Assembly (NCBI RefSeq): GCF_001011035.1
Contig: NZ_CP011492.1
Span: 1,309,501-1,373,500 of the forward strand
From: Streptomyces sp. CNQ-509
Lineage (GTDB): Bacteria > Actinomycetota > Actinomycetes > Streptomycetales > Streptomycetaceae
Length of the DNA: 64,000 nt
Reading direction: 5' to 3'
Position 1 is the stretch's first letter, and every line of letters begins with the position of its first letter. A program made the position numbers and the translations under genes. Positions 33,855 through 41,770 of this stretch are shown in pieces. The notes beneath the pieces were generated by a model, which saw only the letters and a list, made by a program, of their open reading frames with translations, was not told the origin of the DNA and made no database searches.

Positions 33855-35594
33855 TCAGCCCGCGTAGGGCTCGGGCACCCGGCCCGTACGGGCCAGGAAG
33901 GCGAAGTCGCAGCCGGTGTCGGCCTGCGTGATCTGGTCGGCGTACAGGGCGCCGTAGCCGCGCTCGTAGCGCGGGGGCGGCGGCGTCCAGGCGGCGCGGC
34001 GGCGGGCCAGTTCGGCGTCGCCGACCTCCAGCCGCAGGGTGCGGGCGGGGACGTCGAGGGTGACGAGATCGCCGTTCTCGACGAGCGCCAGCGGCCCGCC
34101 GACGTACGCCTCGGGGGCGACATGCAGCACGCAGGCGCCGTAACTCGTGCCGCTCATCCGGGCGTCGGAGATCCGCACCATGTCGCGTACGCCCTGCTTG
34201 AGCAGGTACGCAGGGATCGGCAGCATCCCGTACTCCGGCATGCCGGGACCGCCCAGCGGGCCCGCGTTGCGCAGCACCAGCACGTGGTCCGCGGTGAGCG
34301 CGAGCGCGGGGTCGTCGATGGTGCGCTGGAGTTCGCGGTAGTCGTCGAAGACGGCGGCGGGCCCGGTGTGCACGAGCAGCCGGGGCTCGGCGGCCACGTG
34401 CTTGATGACGGCGCCGTCCGGGCAGAGGTTGCCGCGCAGCACGGCCACGCCGCCCTCGGCGGCGACGGGGTTGCCGCGGGTCCTGATCACCTCCGCGTCG
34501 TGCACCCGGGCGCCGGCGAGCCGGTCGCGCAGCGTGCCGGTGACGGTGGGGCGGTCGAGGTGCAGCACGTCGGTCAGACGGGAGAGCAGCGCGGGCAGGC
34601 CGCCGGCGAAGTGGAAGTCCTCCATCAGGAACCGGCCGCCGGGGCGTACGTCGGCGAGCACCGGCACGGTGCGCGCGATCCGGTCGAAGTCGGCGGGGGT
34701 CAGGGCGACGCGGGAGCGGCCGGCCATCGCGACCAGGTGGATGACGGCGTTGGTGGAGCCGCCGAGGGCGAGGACGGTGGCCGCGGCGTCCTCGTACGCC
34801 TCGCGCGTGAGGATCCGCGCGGGGGTCAGGTCCTCCGCGACCATTCCGACGATCCGGGCGCCCGCCGCCGCGGCCATCCGCTCGTGCCCGGAGTCGACGG
34901 CGGGGATCGAGGAGGCGCCGGGCAGGGTCATGCCGAGGGCCTCGGCGGCGGCGGTCATGGTGGAGGCGGTGCCCATGGTCATGCAGTGGCCGGGCGAGCG
35001 GGCCAGCCCGCACTCCAGCTCGGCCAGCTCGCAGTCGCCGATGAGCCCGGCGCGGTGGTCGTCCCAGTACTTCCACATGTCCGTGCCGGAGCCGAGGACT
35101 TCGCGGCGCCAGCGGCCGGGCAGCATCGGCCCTGACGGGACGAAGACGGCGGGCAGGCCGGCGCTGGCGGCGCCCATGAGCAGCGCGGGGGTGGTCTTGT
35201 CGCAGCCGCCCATGAGCACCGCGCCGTCGACCGGGTACGAGCGCAGCAGCTCCTCGGTCTCCATGGCGAGGAGGTTGCGGTACAGCATGGGCGTGGGCTT
35301 CTGGAAGGTCTCCGAGAGCGTGGCGACGGGGAACTCCAGCGGGAAGCCGCCGGCCTGCCACACGCCGCGCTTGACGGCCTGGGCGCGCTCGCGGAGGTGG
35401 GCGTGGCAGGGGTTGATGTCGGACCAGGTGTTGAGGACGGCGACGACCGGCTTGCCGAGGTGTTCCTCGGGCAGATAGCCGAGCTGCCGGGTACGGGCGC
35501 GGTGGCTGAAGGAGCGCAGTCCGGCGGCGACCCCGTCCCCGTACCAGCGGTGGCTGCGCAGCTCGCCCCCCTGCCCGCGCCCTTCGCCGGTCAT
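33855..35594 (-). CDS. IlvD/Edd-family sugar-acid dehydratase
   Basis: This 579-residue dehydratase carries an iron-sulfur cluster. The three cluster cysteines are visible in NTWSDINPCHAH, MGGCDKTTPA and SPGHCMTMGTAS. It has the Mg-binding RISDARMSGTSYG segment. The SwxDxNPCH pattern and context favour a sugar-acid dehydratase (arabonate, xylonate or galactonate type) rather than IlvD of branched amino-acid synthesis. It would make the 2-keto-3-deoxy acid used by the DapA-like enzyme next door. The ATG overlaps that gene's stop (ATGA). Confidence 0.88.
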   Translation of the reverse strand: MTGEGRGQGGELRSHRWYGDGVAAGLRSFSHRARTRQLGYLPEEHLGKPVVAVLNTWSDINPCHAHLRERAQAVKRGVWQAGGFPLEFPVATLSETFQKPTPMLYRNLLAMETEELLRSYPVDGAVLMGGCDKTTPALLMGAASAGLPAVFVPSGPMLPGRWRREVLGSGTDMWKYWDDHRAGLIGDCELAELECGLARSPGHCMTMGTASTMTAAAEALGMTLPGASSIPAVDSGHERMAAAAGARIVGMVAEDLTPARILTREAYEDAAATVLALGGSTNAVIHLVAMAGRSRVALTPADFDRIARTVPVLADVRPGGRFLMEDFHFAGGLPALLSRLTDVLHLDRPTVTGTLRDRLAGARVHDAEVIRTRGNPVAAEGGVAVLRGNLCPDGAVIKHVAAEPRLLVHTGPAAVFDDYRELQRTIDDPALALTADHVLVLRNAGPLGGPGMPEYGMLPIPAYLLKQGVRDMVRISDARMSGTSYGACVLHVAPEAYVGGPLALVENGDLVTLDVPARTLRLEVGDAELARRRAAWTPPPPRYERGYGALYADQITQADTGCDFAFLARTGRVPEPYAG

Positions 35595-36544
35595 ATCCCC
35601 CACCCCCGTACGATCTCCGCCACCCGCTCCCGCACGGGGCCGGGCAGCAGCCGGCCCGGCGGGCGCACGTCGCGGCGGGCCAGGCCGAGGGCGGCCAGCG
35701 CCTCCTTGACGACGGAGACGTTGTCGGCGGAGGCGTCGGCGGCGCGCAGTTCCTCGAAGGGGCGGATCTGCTCCCAGACGCGCATGGCCGCCGGGTAGTC
35801 GGCGGCGCGCAGTGCCTCCAGCATCGCGAGGGAGACCTTCGGCGCGACGTTGACGAGGCCGGAGGTGAAGCCGGTGGCGCCGCAGGCCCAGTAGGCGGGC
35901 GCGTACAGCTCGGCGAGCCCGGCGACCCAGGCGAACCGCTCCCGTCCCGCGTCGCGCGCGAAGGCGGCGAAGCGGGCGGCGTCGGGGACGGAGTACTTGA
36001 CGCCGACGACGTTCGGGCACAGCTCGCCGAGCCGCGCCAGCCGGGCGCCGTCGAGCCGGTCGCTGCGGATGTACGGCACGACGCCGAGCCCGGGGACGGC
36101 CTCGGCGACCGCGCGGTGGTAGTCGACCCAGCCGCTCTGCGAGACGTACGGGTGCACCGGCTGGTGCACCATCACCATCTCGGCGCCCGCCTCCCCCGCG
36201 TGCCTGGCGGCCTCGACGGCGGTGGGCAGGTCGTGGCCGACGCCGACGATGACGGCGGCCTCGCCGCGGACCTCGGCGACGGTCAACTCGGTGACCCGGC
36301 GGTGCTCGCCGGGACCGAGGGAGTAGTACTCGCCGGTGTTGCCGTTGGGGGTGACGGTCCGTACGCCGCCGTCGAGGAGGCGGCGCAGCAGCGCACGGTA
36401 CGCGTCCTCGTCGATGCCGCCGGCCGCGTCGAAGGGGGTGACGGGGATGGCGACGGCCTCGGCGAGTGCGGGCCTGAGGTGGTCCATGGGGCCGGCCTTC
36501 CGGTCGGGGGCGGCGGCGTCGGCCGCGGCCGGGGCGGCGGTCAT
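35591..36544 (-). CDS. DapA-family (DHDPS-like) lyase or dehydratase
   Basis: This 317-residue (beta/alpha)8 class I enzyme has the Schiff-base Lys in NVVGVKYSVPD and the catalytic Tyr in VVPYIRSD. The GNTGEYYSL loop takes the place of the GTTGE of true DapA. Together with the IlvD-type dehydratase it fits either 2-keto-3-deoxy sugar-acid aldolase or 2-keto-3-deoxy-pentonate dehydratase. It is not the lysine-pathway enzyme by context. Its start may be MTAAP (36544) or the later MDHLRP. It overlaps the GntR stop (ATGA). Confidence 0.85.
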   Translation of the reverse strand: MTAAPAAADAAAPDRKAGPMDHLRPALAEAVAIPVTPFDAAGGIDEDAYRALLRRLLDGGVRTVTPNGNTGEYYSLGPGEHRRVTELTVAEVRGEAAVIVGVGHDLPTAVEAARHAGEAGAEMVMVHQPVHPYVSQSGWVDYHRAVAEAVPGLGVVPYIRSDRLDGARLARLGELCPNVVGVKYSVPDAARFAAFARDAGRERFAWVAGLAELYAPAYWACGATGFTSGLVNVAPKVSLAMLEALRAADYPAAMRVWEQIRPFEELRAADASADNVSVVKEALAALGLARRDVRPPGRLLPGPVRERVAEIVRGWGI

Positions 36545-37173
36545 GCGGGGAACGCCCGGGCGAGGAACGACGCGATGTGGTCGTGCAGCGCGGCGCCCGC
36601 CGCCTGGGCGTCGCCGGCGGCGGCGAGCCGGAGGATCTCCCGGTGCTCGCCGGCCTCGCGCTCCCAGGAGGGGTTGGCGGACCAGGCGACGGTGGAGACC
36701 AGCGCGGCCTGGTCGCGCAGGTCGTCGAGCATGCGGCTGAGCAGCGGGTTGCCGCAGGGCAGGTACAGGGCGCGGTGGAAGTCGCGGTTGGCGAGGCTGC
36801 GGTCGGCGGCGTCGGGCGCGGACTCGGCGCGCACCAGGGCCTCTTCCGCGGCGAGCAGCGACGCCTCCAGCGCGACGGTGCGGCGCAGCGCCTCGGGTTC
36901 GAGCAGCAGGCGGACGTCGTAGACCTCGCGGGCCATGGCGGCGTCCACGGTGCGCACGGTGACGCCCTTGTACTGGCTCATCACCACGAGCCCGGAGCCG
37001 GCCAGCGTCTTGAGCGCCTCGCGCACCGGCGTCTTGGAGACCCCGAACTGCGCGGCGAGGTCGGTCTCGACGAGCGGCTGCCCGGGGGTGAGCTTGCCGG
37101 TGAGGATGGCGTGCTTGATCGCGTCCTGCACGTACTGCGTGCGGGAGGGGATCGGGCCTGGAGCGAAGGTCAT
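36541..37173 (-). CDS. GntR-family regulator (FadR/FCD subfamily)
   Basis: The 210-residue protein has an N-terminal winged helix (QYVQDAIKHAILTGKLTPGQPLVETDLAAQFGVSKTPVREALKTLAGSG-type order). An all-helical FCD effector domain follows, with the metal-binding pattern including NRDFHRALY and EHREILRLAAAGD. It heads the catabolic operon and probably represses it until a sugar-acid intermediate binds. The upstream gap holds two palindromes. Confidence 0.92.
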   Translation of the reverse strand: MTFAPGPIPSRTQYVQDAIKHAILTGKLTPGQPLVETDLAAQFGVSKTPVREALKTLAGSGLVVMSQYKGVTVRTVDAAMAREVYDVRLLLEPEALRRTVALEASLLAAEEALVRAESAPDAADRSLANRDFHRALYLPCGNPLLSRMLDDLRDQAALVSTVAWSANPSWEREAGEHREILRLAAAGDAQAAGAALHDHIASFLARAFPA

Positions 37174-37204
37174 GGCCGCCCTTGGGTATCTCAGGTATCG
37201 CGTC

Positions 37205-37227
37205 TCATATATGACGTACGAAGTACG
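37205..37227. promoter_or_regulatory. Paired palindromes upstream of the GntR gene
   Basis: TCATATATGA (37205-37214) is a perfect 10-bp palindrome in otherwise GC-rich DNA. It is followed at once by CGTAC-GAA-GTACG (37215-37227), a perfect inverted repeat. They lie 32 to 54 bases before the GntR start, where autoregulation or a promoter would be expected. Confidence 0.5.
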
Positions 37228-37367
37228 ACGCGCTGAAAGTAGGGCGGCACGGGGGGTTCGTCAATGGGTGCGGCGGCACGACTTCCGTGCCGCCGGGGGG
37301 AGTTGGGCGGCGTACGCGGGTGCGGGCGGGCGGCGTACGGGCACCGGCCTCGTACGACGCGTGCGGA

Positions 37368-37970
37368 TCAGGCGGTGCAGCCGGCGCGCAGCAGCGCGGC
37401 CTCGGCGAGCCGCCGGGAGACGGTGACGGGCTCGGGCACGGCGGAGAGCCCGTAGAGCACGGTCGCGCCCTCGTGGATCAGCAGCAGCTCGTCGGCGAGG
37501 AGCCCGGTGTCCTCCGCCCCGGCCCGCTCGCACAGCTCGCGCAGATAGCCGCGCAGCCAGTGCTTCTGGTCGGCGATGACCTGGCGGCCCGCGTGCCCGG
37601 GGTCGGTCAGCTCGGCGGCGGCGTTGACGAAGCTGCAGCCGCGCGGGGACTGCCCGCCCATCCAGGTGCCGAGCGCGTCGAAGGTGGCGAGGATCCGGTC
37701 GCAGGCCGTGCCGCCGGCGGCGGTGCGCTCGACCTCGGCGGGCAGCCAGGTGCGCCAGCGCTCGTCGCGCCGCCGCAGGTAGGCGGCGACCAGGGCGTCC
37801 TTCGAGCCGTAGCGGTCGTAGATCGTCTTCTTGGTCACACCGGCCCGGCGCGCGATCAGGTCCACGCCCACGGCGGTGATGCCGCGGTTGTAGAAGAGCG
37901 TCTCCGCGGCGTCCAGGATCTTCCGCGCCGCCGGCGTGAGCCGCGGCTGCACCGGTGTCTGCGTCGCCAT
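37368..37970 (-). CDS. TetR-family regulator
   Basis: The 200-residue protein has the TetR helix-turn-helix (ARKILDAAETLFYNRGITAVGVDLIARRAGVTKKTIYDRYGSK order) and a C-terminal domain containing ADQKHWLRGYLRELCERAG. It is divergent from an EamA transporter, with two copies of an operator-like motif between them. It probably represses that transporter and itself until the exported compound binds. Confidence 0.92.
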   Translation of the reverse strand: MATQTPVQPRLTPAARKILDAAETLFYNRGITAVGVDLIARRAGVTKKTIYDRYGSKDALVAAYLRRRDERWRTWLPAEVERTAAGGTACDRILATFDALGTWMGGQSPRGCSFVNAAAELTDPGHAGRQVIADQKHWLRGYLRELCERAGAEDTGLLADELLLIHEGATVLYGLSAVPEPVTVSRRLAEAALLRAGCTA

Positions 37971-37996
37971 CTACGACCACCTCCGCCGCCGAGTAT

Positions 37997-38044
37997 ACCG
38001 ACCTGTTTAGTACACTGCCCAGATCGAGTAAACTGATCGGTTTA
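37997..38044. promoter_or_regulatory. Two operator-like copies of (T)AAAC-nG-n-TCGGT between tetR and eamA
   Basis: Site A, ACCGACCTGTTTAG at 37997-38010, read on the - strand gives TAAACAGGTCGGT. Site B, TAAACTGATCGGTTTA at 38029-38044, is itself a near-perfect palindrome (7 of 8 pairs). The two share an 11 of 13 match in opposite orientation. The location between divergent tetR and transporter genes is the usual place for TetR operators. Confidence 0.65.
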
Positions 38045-38059
38045 ATCCAGGAGGTCACC

Positions 38060-39016
38060 ATGGGTGTCACGGCCGTCTCCGCCGGTCTCGTCGCCTTCTG
38101 GAGCTCCGGCTTCATCGGCGCCGAGCTGGGCACCCGCGAGGCCGCGGCCGACACCCTGCTGATGTGGCGCTTCCTCGCCGCCGCGGTGCTCTTCGCCGGC
38201 GGCTGGCTGCTGCTGCGCCGCCGCCGGCTCCCGCGCCGGGCGCTGGGCGAGCAGGCCGTGATCGGCGCCCTGTCGCAGGGCGGCTACCTGGGCGCCATCG
38301 TCTGGGCCGTGGGCCTCGGCGTCCCCGCCGGCAGCGCGGCGCTGATCGCCGCGCTCCAGCCGCTGGCCGCGGGCGCGCTCGCGGGGCCGCTGCTCGGCGA
38401 GAGGGTGAGCCGGCGGCAGTGGGCCGGGCTGGCGGTGGGGCTCGCGGGGGTGGCGCTCGTCGTACGGGACGATCTCGGCGGCGCCGGCGCGGCGCCGCCG
38501 TGGGCGTACGCGCTGCCCTTCGCCGGCATGGCCGCGCTGCTCGGCGCCAGCTTCCTGGAGCGCCGGGCCCGCTCGCCGCTGCCGCCCGCGGACGCGGTGC
38601 CCGTGCACGTGCTGGTGAGCGCCGCGCTCTTCAGCGCCGTCGCCCTGGCCGGCGGCCGGGGCGCGCCCCCCGCGAGCGGTGGCTTCTGGCTGGCGGTGGC
38701 GTGGGTGGTGGTGCTCTCCACGGCCGGGGGCTACGGCTTCTACTGGCTGAGCCTGCGCCGCAGCGGGGTCACCGTGACCAGTGCGCTGATGTACCTGACG
38801 CCGCCGGTCACGGCGCTGTGGGCGTACGCGATGTTCGGCGAGGCGCCCGGCCCCGTGGCGGTGGCCGGGATGGGCGTGGCGGCGGCGGGCGTGGCGGCGG
38901 CGACCCTGGGCACGGGGGCCGCGCCGAGTCCGGCCGGCGACCGGGGGCGTAACGGTTCAGCCGGCGTCCCCGTCCGGCCGACACGGGCGGAACCGCGGAC
39001 CGGGGCCGTTCGTTAG
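38060..39016 (+). CDS. EamA/DMT-superfamily membrane transporter
   Basis: The 318-residue protein has ten membrane segments in two EamA repeats (VSAGLVAFWSSGFIGAELGTREAAADTLLMWRF order at the start, TSALMYLTPPVTALWAYAMFGE in the second). DMT-family exporters move small metabolites or drugs. Its ATG 38060 follows CAGGAGG by 7 bases, and site B of the TetR operator lies just upstream. The frame is open further upstream, but the operator lies there. Confidence 0.9.
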   Translation: MGVTAVSAGLVAFWSSGFIGAELGTREAAADTLLMWRFLAAAVLFAGGWLLLRRRRLPRRALGEQAVIGALSQGGYLGAIVWAVGLGVPAGSAALIAALQPLAAGALAGPLLGERVSRRQWAGLAVGLAGVALVVRDDLGGAGAAPPWAYALPFAGMAALLGASFLERRARSPLPPADAVPVHVLVSAALFSAVALAGGRGAPPASGGFWLAVAWVVVLSTAGGYGFYWLSLRRSGVTVTSALMYLTPPVTALWAYAMFGEAPGPVAVAGMGVAAAGVAAATLGTGAAPSPAGDRGRNGSAGVPVRPTRAEPRTGAVR

Positions 39017-39023
39017 CCGGTGC

Positions 39024-40379
39024 ATGACTGCGATGACCCCTGGCTCGAACCTACCGCTCAGCGCCGCCCGGGTGGCCGTGGACGTCACCGCGCCGGTGCG
39101 GCTCGACGTCTCGGGCCTCCTGCTCACCGCCGCCGGCAAGGTGCGCTCCGACGACGACTTCGTCTTCTACAACCAGCCCTCGGGCCCGGGGGTGACGCAC
39201 CAGTCGGGCGCCGCCGACACCATCACGGTGGACACCGCGGGCGTGCCCGCGGACATCGAGAAGGTCGTGGTCACCGCCAGCCTGGACAGCGGGACGTTCT
39301 CGGGCACCGAGCCGACGGCGACGGTGCGGGACGCCGCGAGCGGCGCGGTCATCGCCACGTTCACGCCGCCGCAGTTGTCGAGCGAGACGGCCCTCGTCGT
39401 GGTGGAGGTCTACCGGCGCAACGGCGCGTGGAAGGTCCGCGCCGTGGGCCAGGGCTACTCGAACGGGCTCGCCGGCATCGCCACCGACTTCGGCGTCAGC
39501 GTCGACGAGCCGGCGCCCGCGCAGGCCGCGCCCGCCGCCGCGCCCCCGCCGCCGCCCGCCCCGGCCGCGCCGCAGGCGCCGGCGGCTCCGCAGGCCCCCG
39601 CCGCGCCCATGCCGCCCGCCGCGCCCATGCCGCCGGCCGCGCCCATGCCGCCGGCCGGACAGTGGGGCGCCCCCGCGGCCCCGCCGCCCGCTCCCCCGGC
39701 ACCCGGCGCCCCGCCCGCCCCCGGCGGCTTCGGCCCGCCCCCGGCCGCCCCGCAGCAGCCCGCGCCGCCGCCGGCCGCCGGGCAGCCCGGGAAGGTCAAC
39801 CTCGACAAGGGCCGCGTCAACCTCCAGAAGAACCAGACGGTCTCGCTCGTCAAGGGCGGCCAGCCGCTGCTGACCACGGTGAAGATGGGCCTGGGCTGGG
39901 AGCCCGCCTACGGCGGCCGCCGCCGCGCCAAGTCCATCGACCTGGACGCCTCCGTCATCGCGTACGGCCCCCAGCGCAACAAGATCGACAACTGTTTCTT
40001 CGGCAAGCTCCAGATCCTCAACGGCGCCATCCAGCACTCCGGTGACAACCTCACCGGCGAGGGCGCGGGCGACGACGAGGTCATCACCGTCCACCTCGGC
40101 GGTCTGCCGCCGGAGGTCACGGGGCTGGTCTTCACGGTCAACTCCTTCTCCGGCCAGAAGTTCACCGACGTCGCCAAGGCGTACTGCCGCCTGCTCGACG
40201 GCCAGACGGGCGAGGAACTGGTCCGCTTCGACCTCACCTCGTCCGAGCCTCGAACGGGCGTTCTCATGGCGAAGTTCATCAAGCAGTTCAGCGGCGAGTG
40301 GGAGATGACCGCCCTCGGCGAGTTCGTCGACTCGCGCACCGTGAAGGGCATGGTCAAGCCCGCCGCGGCGGCGCTGTAG
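39024..40379 (+). CDS. Double TerD-domain protein with Pro/Ala-rich linker
   Basis: The 451-residue protein has two TerD (tellurium/stress, Ca-binding type) domains. The first (about 1-165) has DDFVFYNQPSGPGVTHQSG. The second (about 255-451) begins KVNLDKGRVNLQKNQTVSLVK and has the GLGWEPAYGG motif. The linker of about 90 residues is almost all Pro, Ala and Gln, with a triple APMPPA repeat. TerD proteins act in cytosolic stress and phage or colicin tolerance modules of unclear mechanism. No other ter gene is adjacent. ATG 39033 is an alternative start. Confidence 0.88.
   Translation: MTAMTPGSNLPLSAARVAVDVTAPVRLDVSGLLLTAAGKVRSDDDFVFYNQPSGPGVTHQSGAADTITVDTAGVPADIEKVVVTASLDSGTFSGTEPTATVRDAASGAVIATFTPPQLSSETALVVVEVYRRNGAWKVRAVGQGYSNGLAGIATDFGVSVDEPAPAQAAPAAAPPPPPAPAAPQAPAAPQAPAAPMPPAAPMPPAAPMPPAGQWGAPAAPPPAPPAPGAPPAPGGFGPPPAAPQQPAPPPAAGQPGKVNLDKGRVNLQKNQTVSLVKGGQPLLTTVKMGLGWEPAYGGRRRAKSIDLDASVIAYGPQRNKIDNCFFGKLQILNGAIQHSGDNLTGEGAGDDEVITVHLGGLPPEVTGLVFTVNSFSGQKFTDVAKAYCRLLDGQTGEELVRFDLTSSEPRTGVLMAKFIKQFSGEWEMTALGEFVDSRTVKGMVKPAAAAL
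39603..39656. repeat. 18-bp triple tandem repeat in the TerD linker
   Basis: Three units of GCGCCCATGCCGCCSGCC at 39603-39620, 39621-39638 and 39639-39656 encode APMPPA repeats. The second and third are identical and the first differs at one base. Confidence 0.85.
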
Positions 40380-40395
40380 CCCCGTACGCACACAG

Positions 40396-40430
40396 GCGGC
40401 GGGCCCCGGTCGCGGACCGGGCCCCGCCGC
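40396..40430. terminator. Bidirectional stem-loop between terD and DUF1080 genes
   Basis: A 16-bp stem with one mismatch (40396-40411 against 40415-40430) has a 3-base loop and is followed by TTTCG on the + strand. It lies between the convergent ends at 40379 and 40449 and can serve both genes. Confidence 0.75.
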
Positions 40431-40448
40431 TTTCGTGTACGTCTCCGG

Positions 40449-41495
40449 CTACGCCAGGTCGCGCACCCGGATGTTGCGGAACTCCACGACCGACTGCGTG
40501 TCGTGGTTCTGCAGGCCGACGTAGCCCTCGGCGAACTGCCGGCCGCTGGTGCCCGGGTCGTCCGGGCGGCCCGGGAAGGGCAGGCCGGGCTTGTTCTCGA
40601 ACTCGTTGATGACCTCGCCGTTGCGGATCACCGTGTACTGCTGCCCGACCACCCGGATCTCCAGGTCGTTCCAGACGCCCTTCCCGGTGGGCTTCGCCGC
40701 GGCGAGGTCGAGGTCGGCGAAGCCGTAGACCGAGCCGGTCTTGCGCGGGTCGTTGCCGGAGGTCTCGGCCGAGTCGTTGATCTGGATCTCGTGCCCGCAG
40801 TTGACGGACACCCACGCCGGGTCGTTCGTCCGGCACTCCGGGTTCGCCGCCGGGTCCACGCCCGGGAAGCGGACGAAGACGCCGCTGTTGGAACGGCCGC
40901 TGTCCGCCCGCTCGTCACGGAACTGCAGCCGCAGCGAGAAGTCGCCGAACTTCTCCTTCTCGTACCAGAGCAGCCCGAGCCCGCCGGTGGGCGGGGTCGG
41001 GCCCGTGACCAACGAGCCGTCGTCGTTCAGCTCGAAGCCGCGCCCGCCGACGTAACCCCAGTCGTCGAAGGACTCCTTGCTGCCGTCGAAGATGACGTCG
41101 TACGGCGCGGGCCCGTGCTTGCCGCCGATGCCGGACTGCGCCGCGGTCACGAGCAGCCGCACGTACTCCGCCGGGCCGATCACGTCGGCGCGCAGCAGGG
41201 AGCCCGACACCTTCCGGGTGTGCTCCACGAACGCGCCCCGGCTCTCCCAGGCGCGCTCGTCGTCGATGAGGTCGTTGATCGTGCAGCCGCCCCCGGCGGC
41301 GCGGTTGGGCACGCCGCTGTCGTCGTCCAGGAAGCGGACGGTCGAGCGGGCGTCGGGGGCCGCGCAGGTGGTGTCGCCCGCGGCGGCGCCGGCTGGGGAC
41401 TCCCCGGCCGCGGTCGCGGTCGGGGCGAGCAGTCCTGCGGCGAGGGTGGCGGCGGCCAGGGCGGTGCCGGCGAGCGGGAGGCTCGTACGACGCAT
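40449..41495 (-). CDS. Secreted DUF1080 (3-keto-disaccharide hydrolase type) protein
   Basis: The 348-residue protein has a signal peptide (LPLAGTALAAATLAAGLLAPTATA). A jelly-roll DUF1080 domain follows, with GGLGLLWYEKEKFGDFSLRLQFR, NSGVFVRFPG, the GHEIQINDS motif and the C-terminal GYVGLQNHD segment. Members act on 3-keto-glycosides or related sugars. Its neighbour upstream in the same direction is a large sugar-dehydrogenase-like protein, a pairing that recurs in actinobacteria. A strong terminator separates the two genes, so each may have its own promoter. Confidence 0.85.
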   Translation of the reverse strand: MRRTSLPLAGTALAAATLAAGLLAPTATAAGESPAGAAAGDTTCAAPDARSTVRFLDDDSGVPNRAAGGGCTINDLIDDERAWESRGAFVEHTRKVSGSLLRADVIGPAEYVRLLVTAAQSGIGGKHGPAPYDVIFDGSKESFDDWGYVGGRGFELNDDGSLVTGPTPPTGGLGLLWYEKEKFGDFSLRLQFRDERADSGRSNSGVFVRFPGVDPAANPECRTNDPAWVSVNCGHEIQINDSAETSGNDPRKTGSVYGFADLDLAAAKPTGKGVWNDLEIRVVGQQYTVIRNGEVINEFENKPGLPFPGRPDDPGTSGRQFAEGYVGLQNHDTQSVVEFRNIRVRDLA

Positions 41496-41651
41496 GGTGT
41501 GGCTCCTCGGGTGGTGTCGATGGGCGTACGGGTCAAGGGGCCGTGGGGGGATGCGGTGCTGCGGCGCGGAAGGTGCCCGGAGCCGGCCGGTGCGGATCCG
41601 GCTCCGGGCCCGCTGCGCGCCGCCTGTGCGGCGCGCGGCTGCCGGTCGCGG

Positions 41652-41685
41652 CCCGCCGGGCGCGGGGTGACCCGCGCCCGCCGGG
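41652..41685 (-). terminator. Strong stem-loop after the sugar-dehydrogenase-like gene
   Basis: A 15-bp stem with one mismatch (41652-41666 against 41671-41685) has a GTGA loop. It lies in the 275-base gap that otherwise holds only GC-rich sequence and a second, 9-bp hairpin ending near 41639. Confidence 0.7.
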
Positions 41686-41770
41686 ACCGTACGTGCGGCC
41701 TTCCCCGCCGCCGCTGCCCGCCGGCGCTCCCCTCGGGGCGCCGGCGGCGGTGCGTTGGCGGCGTGCGGCG

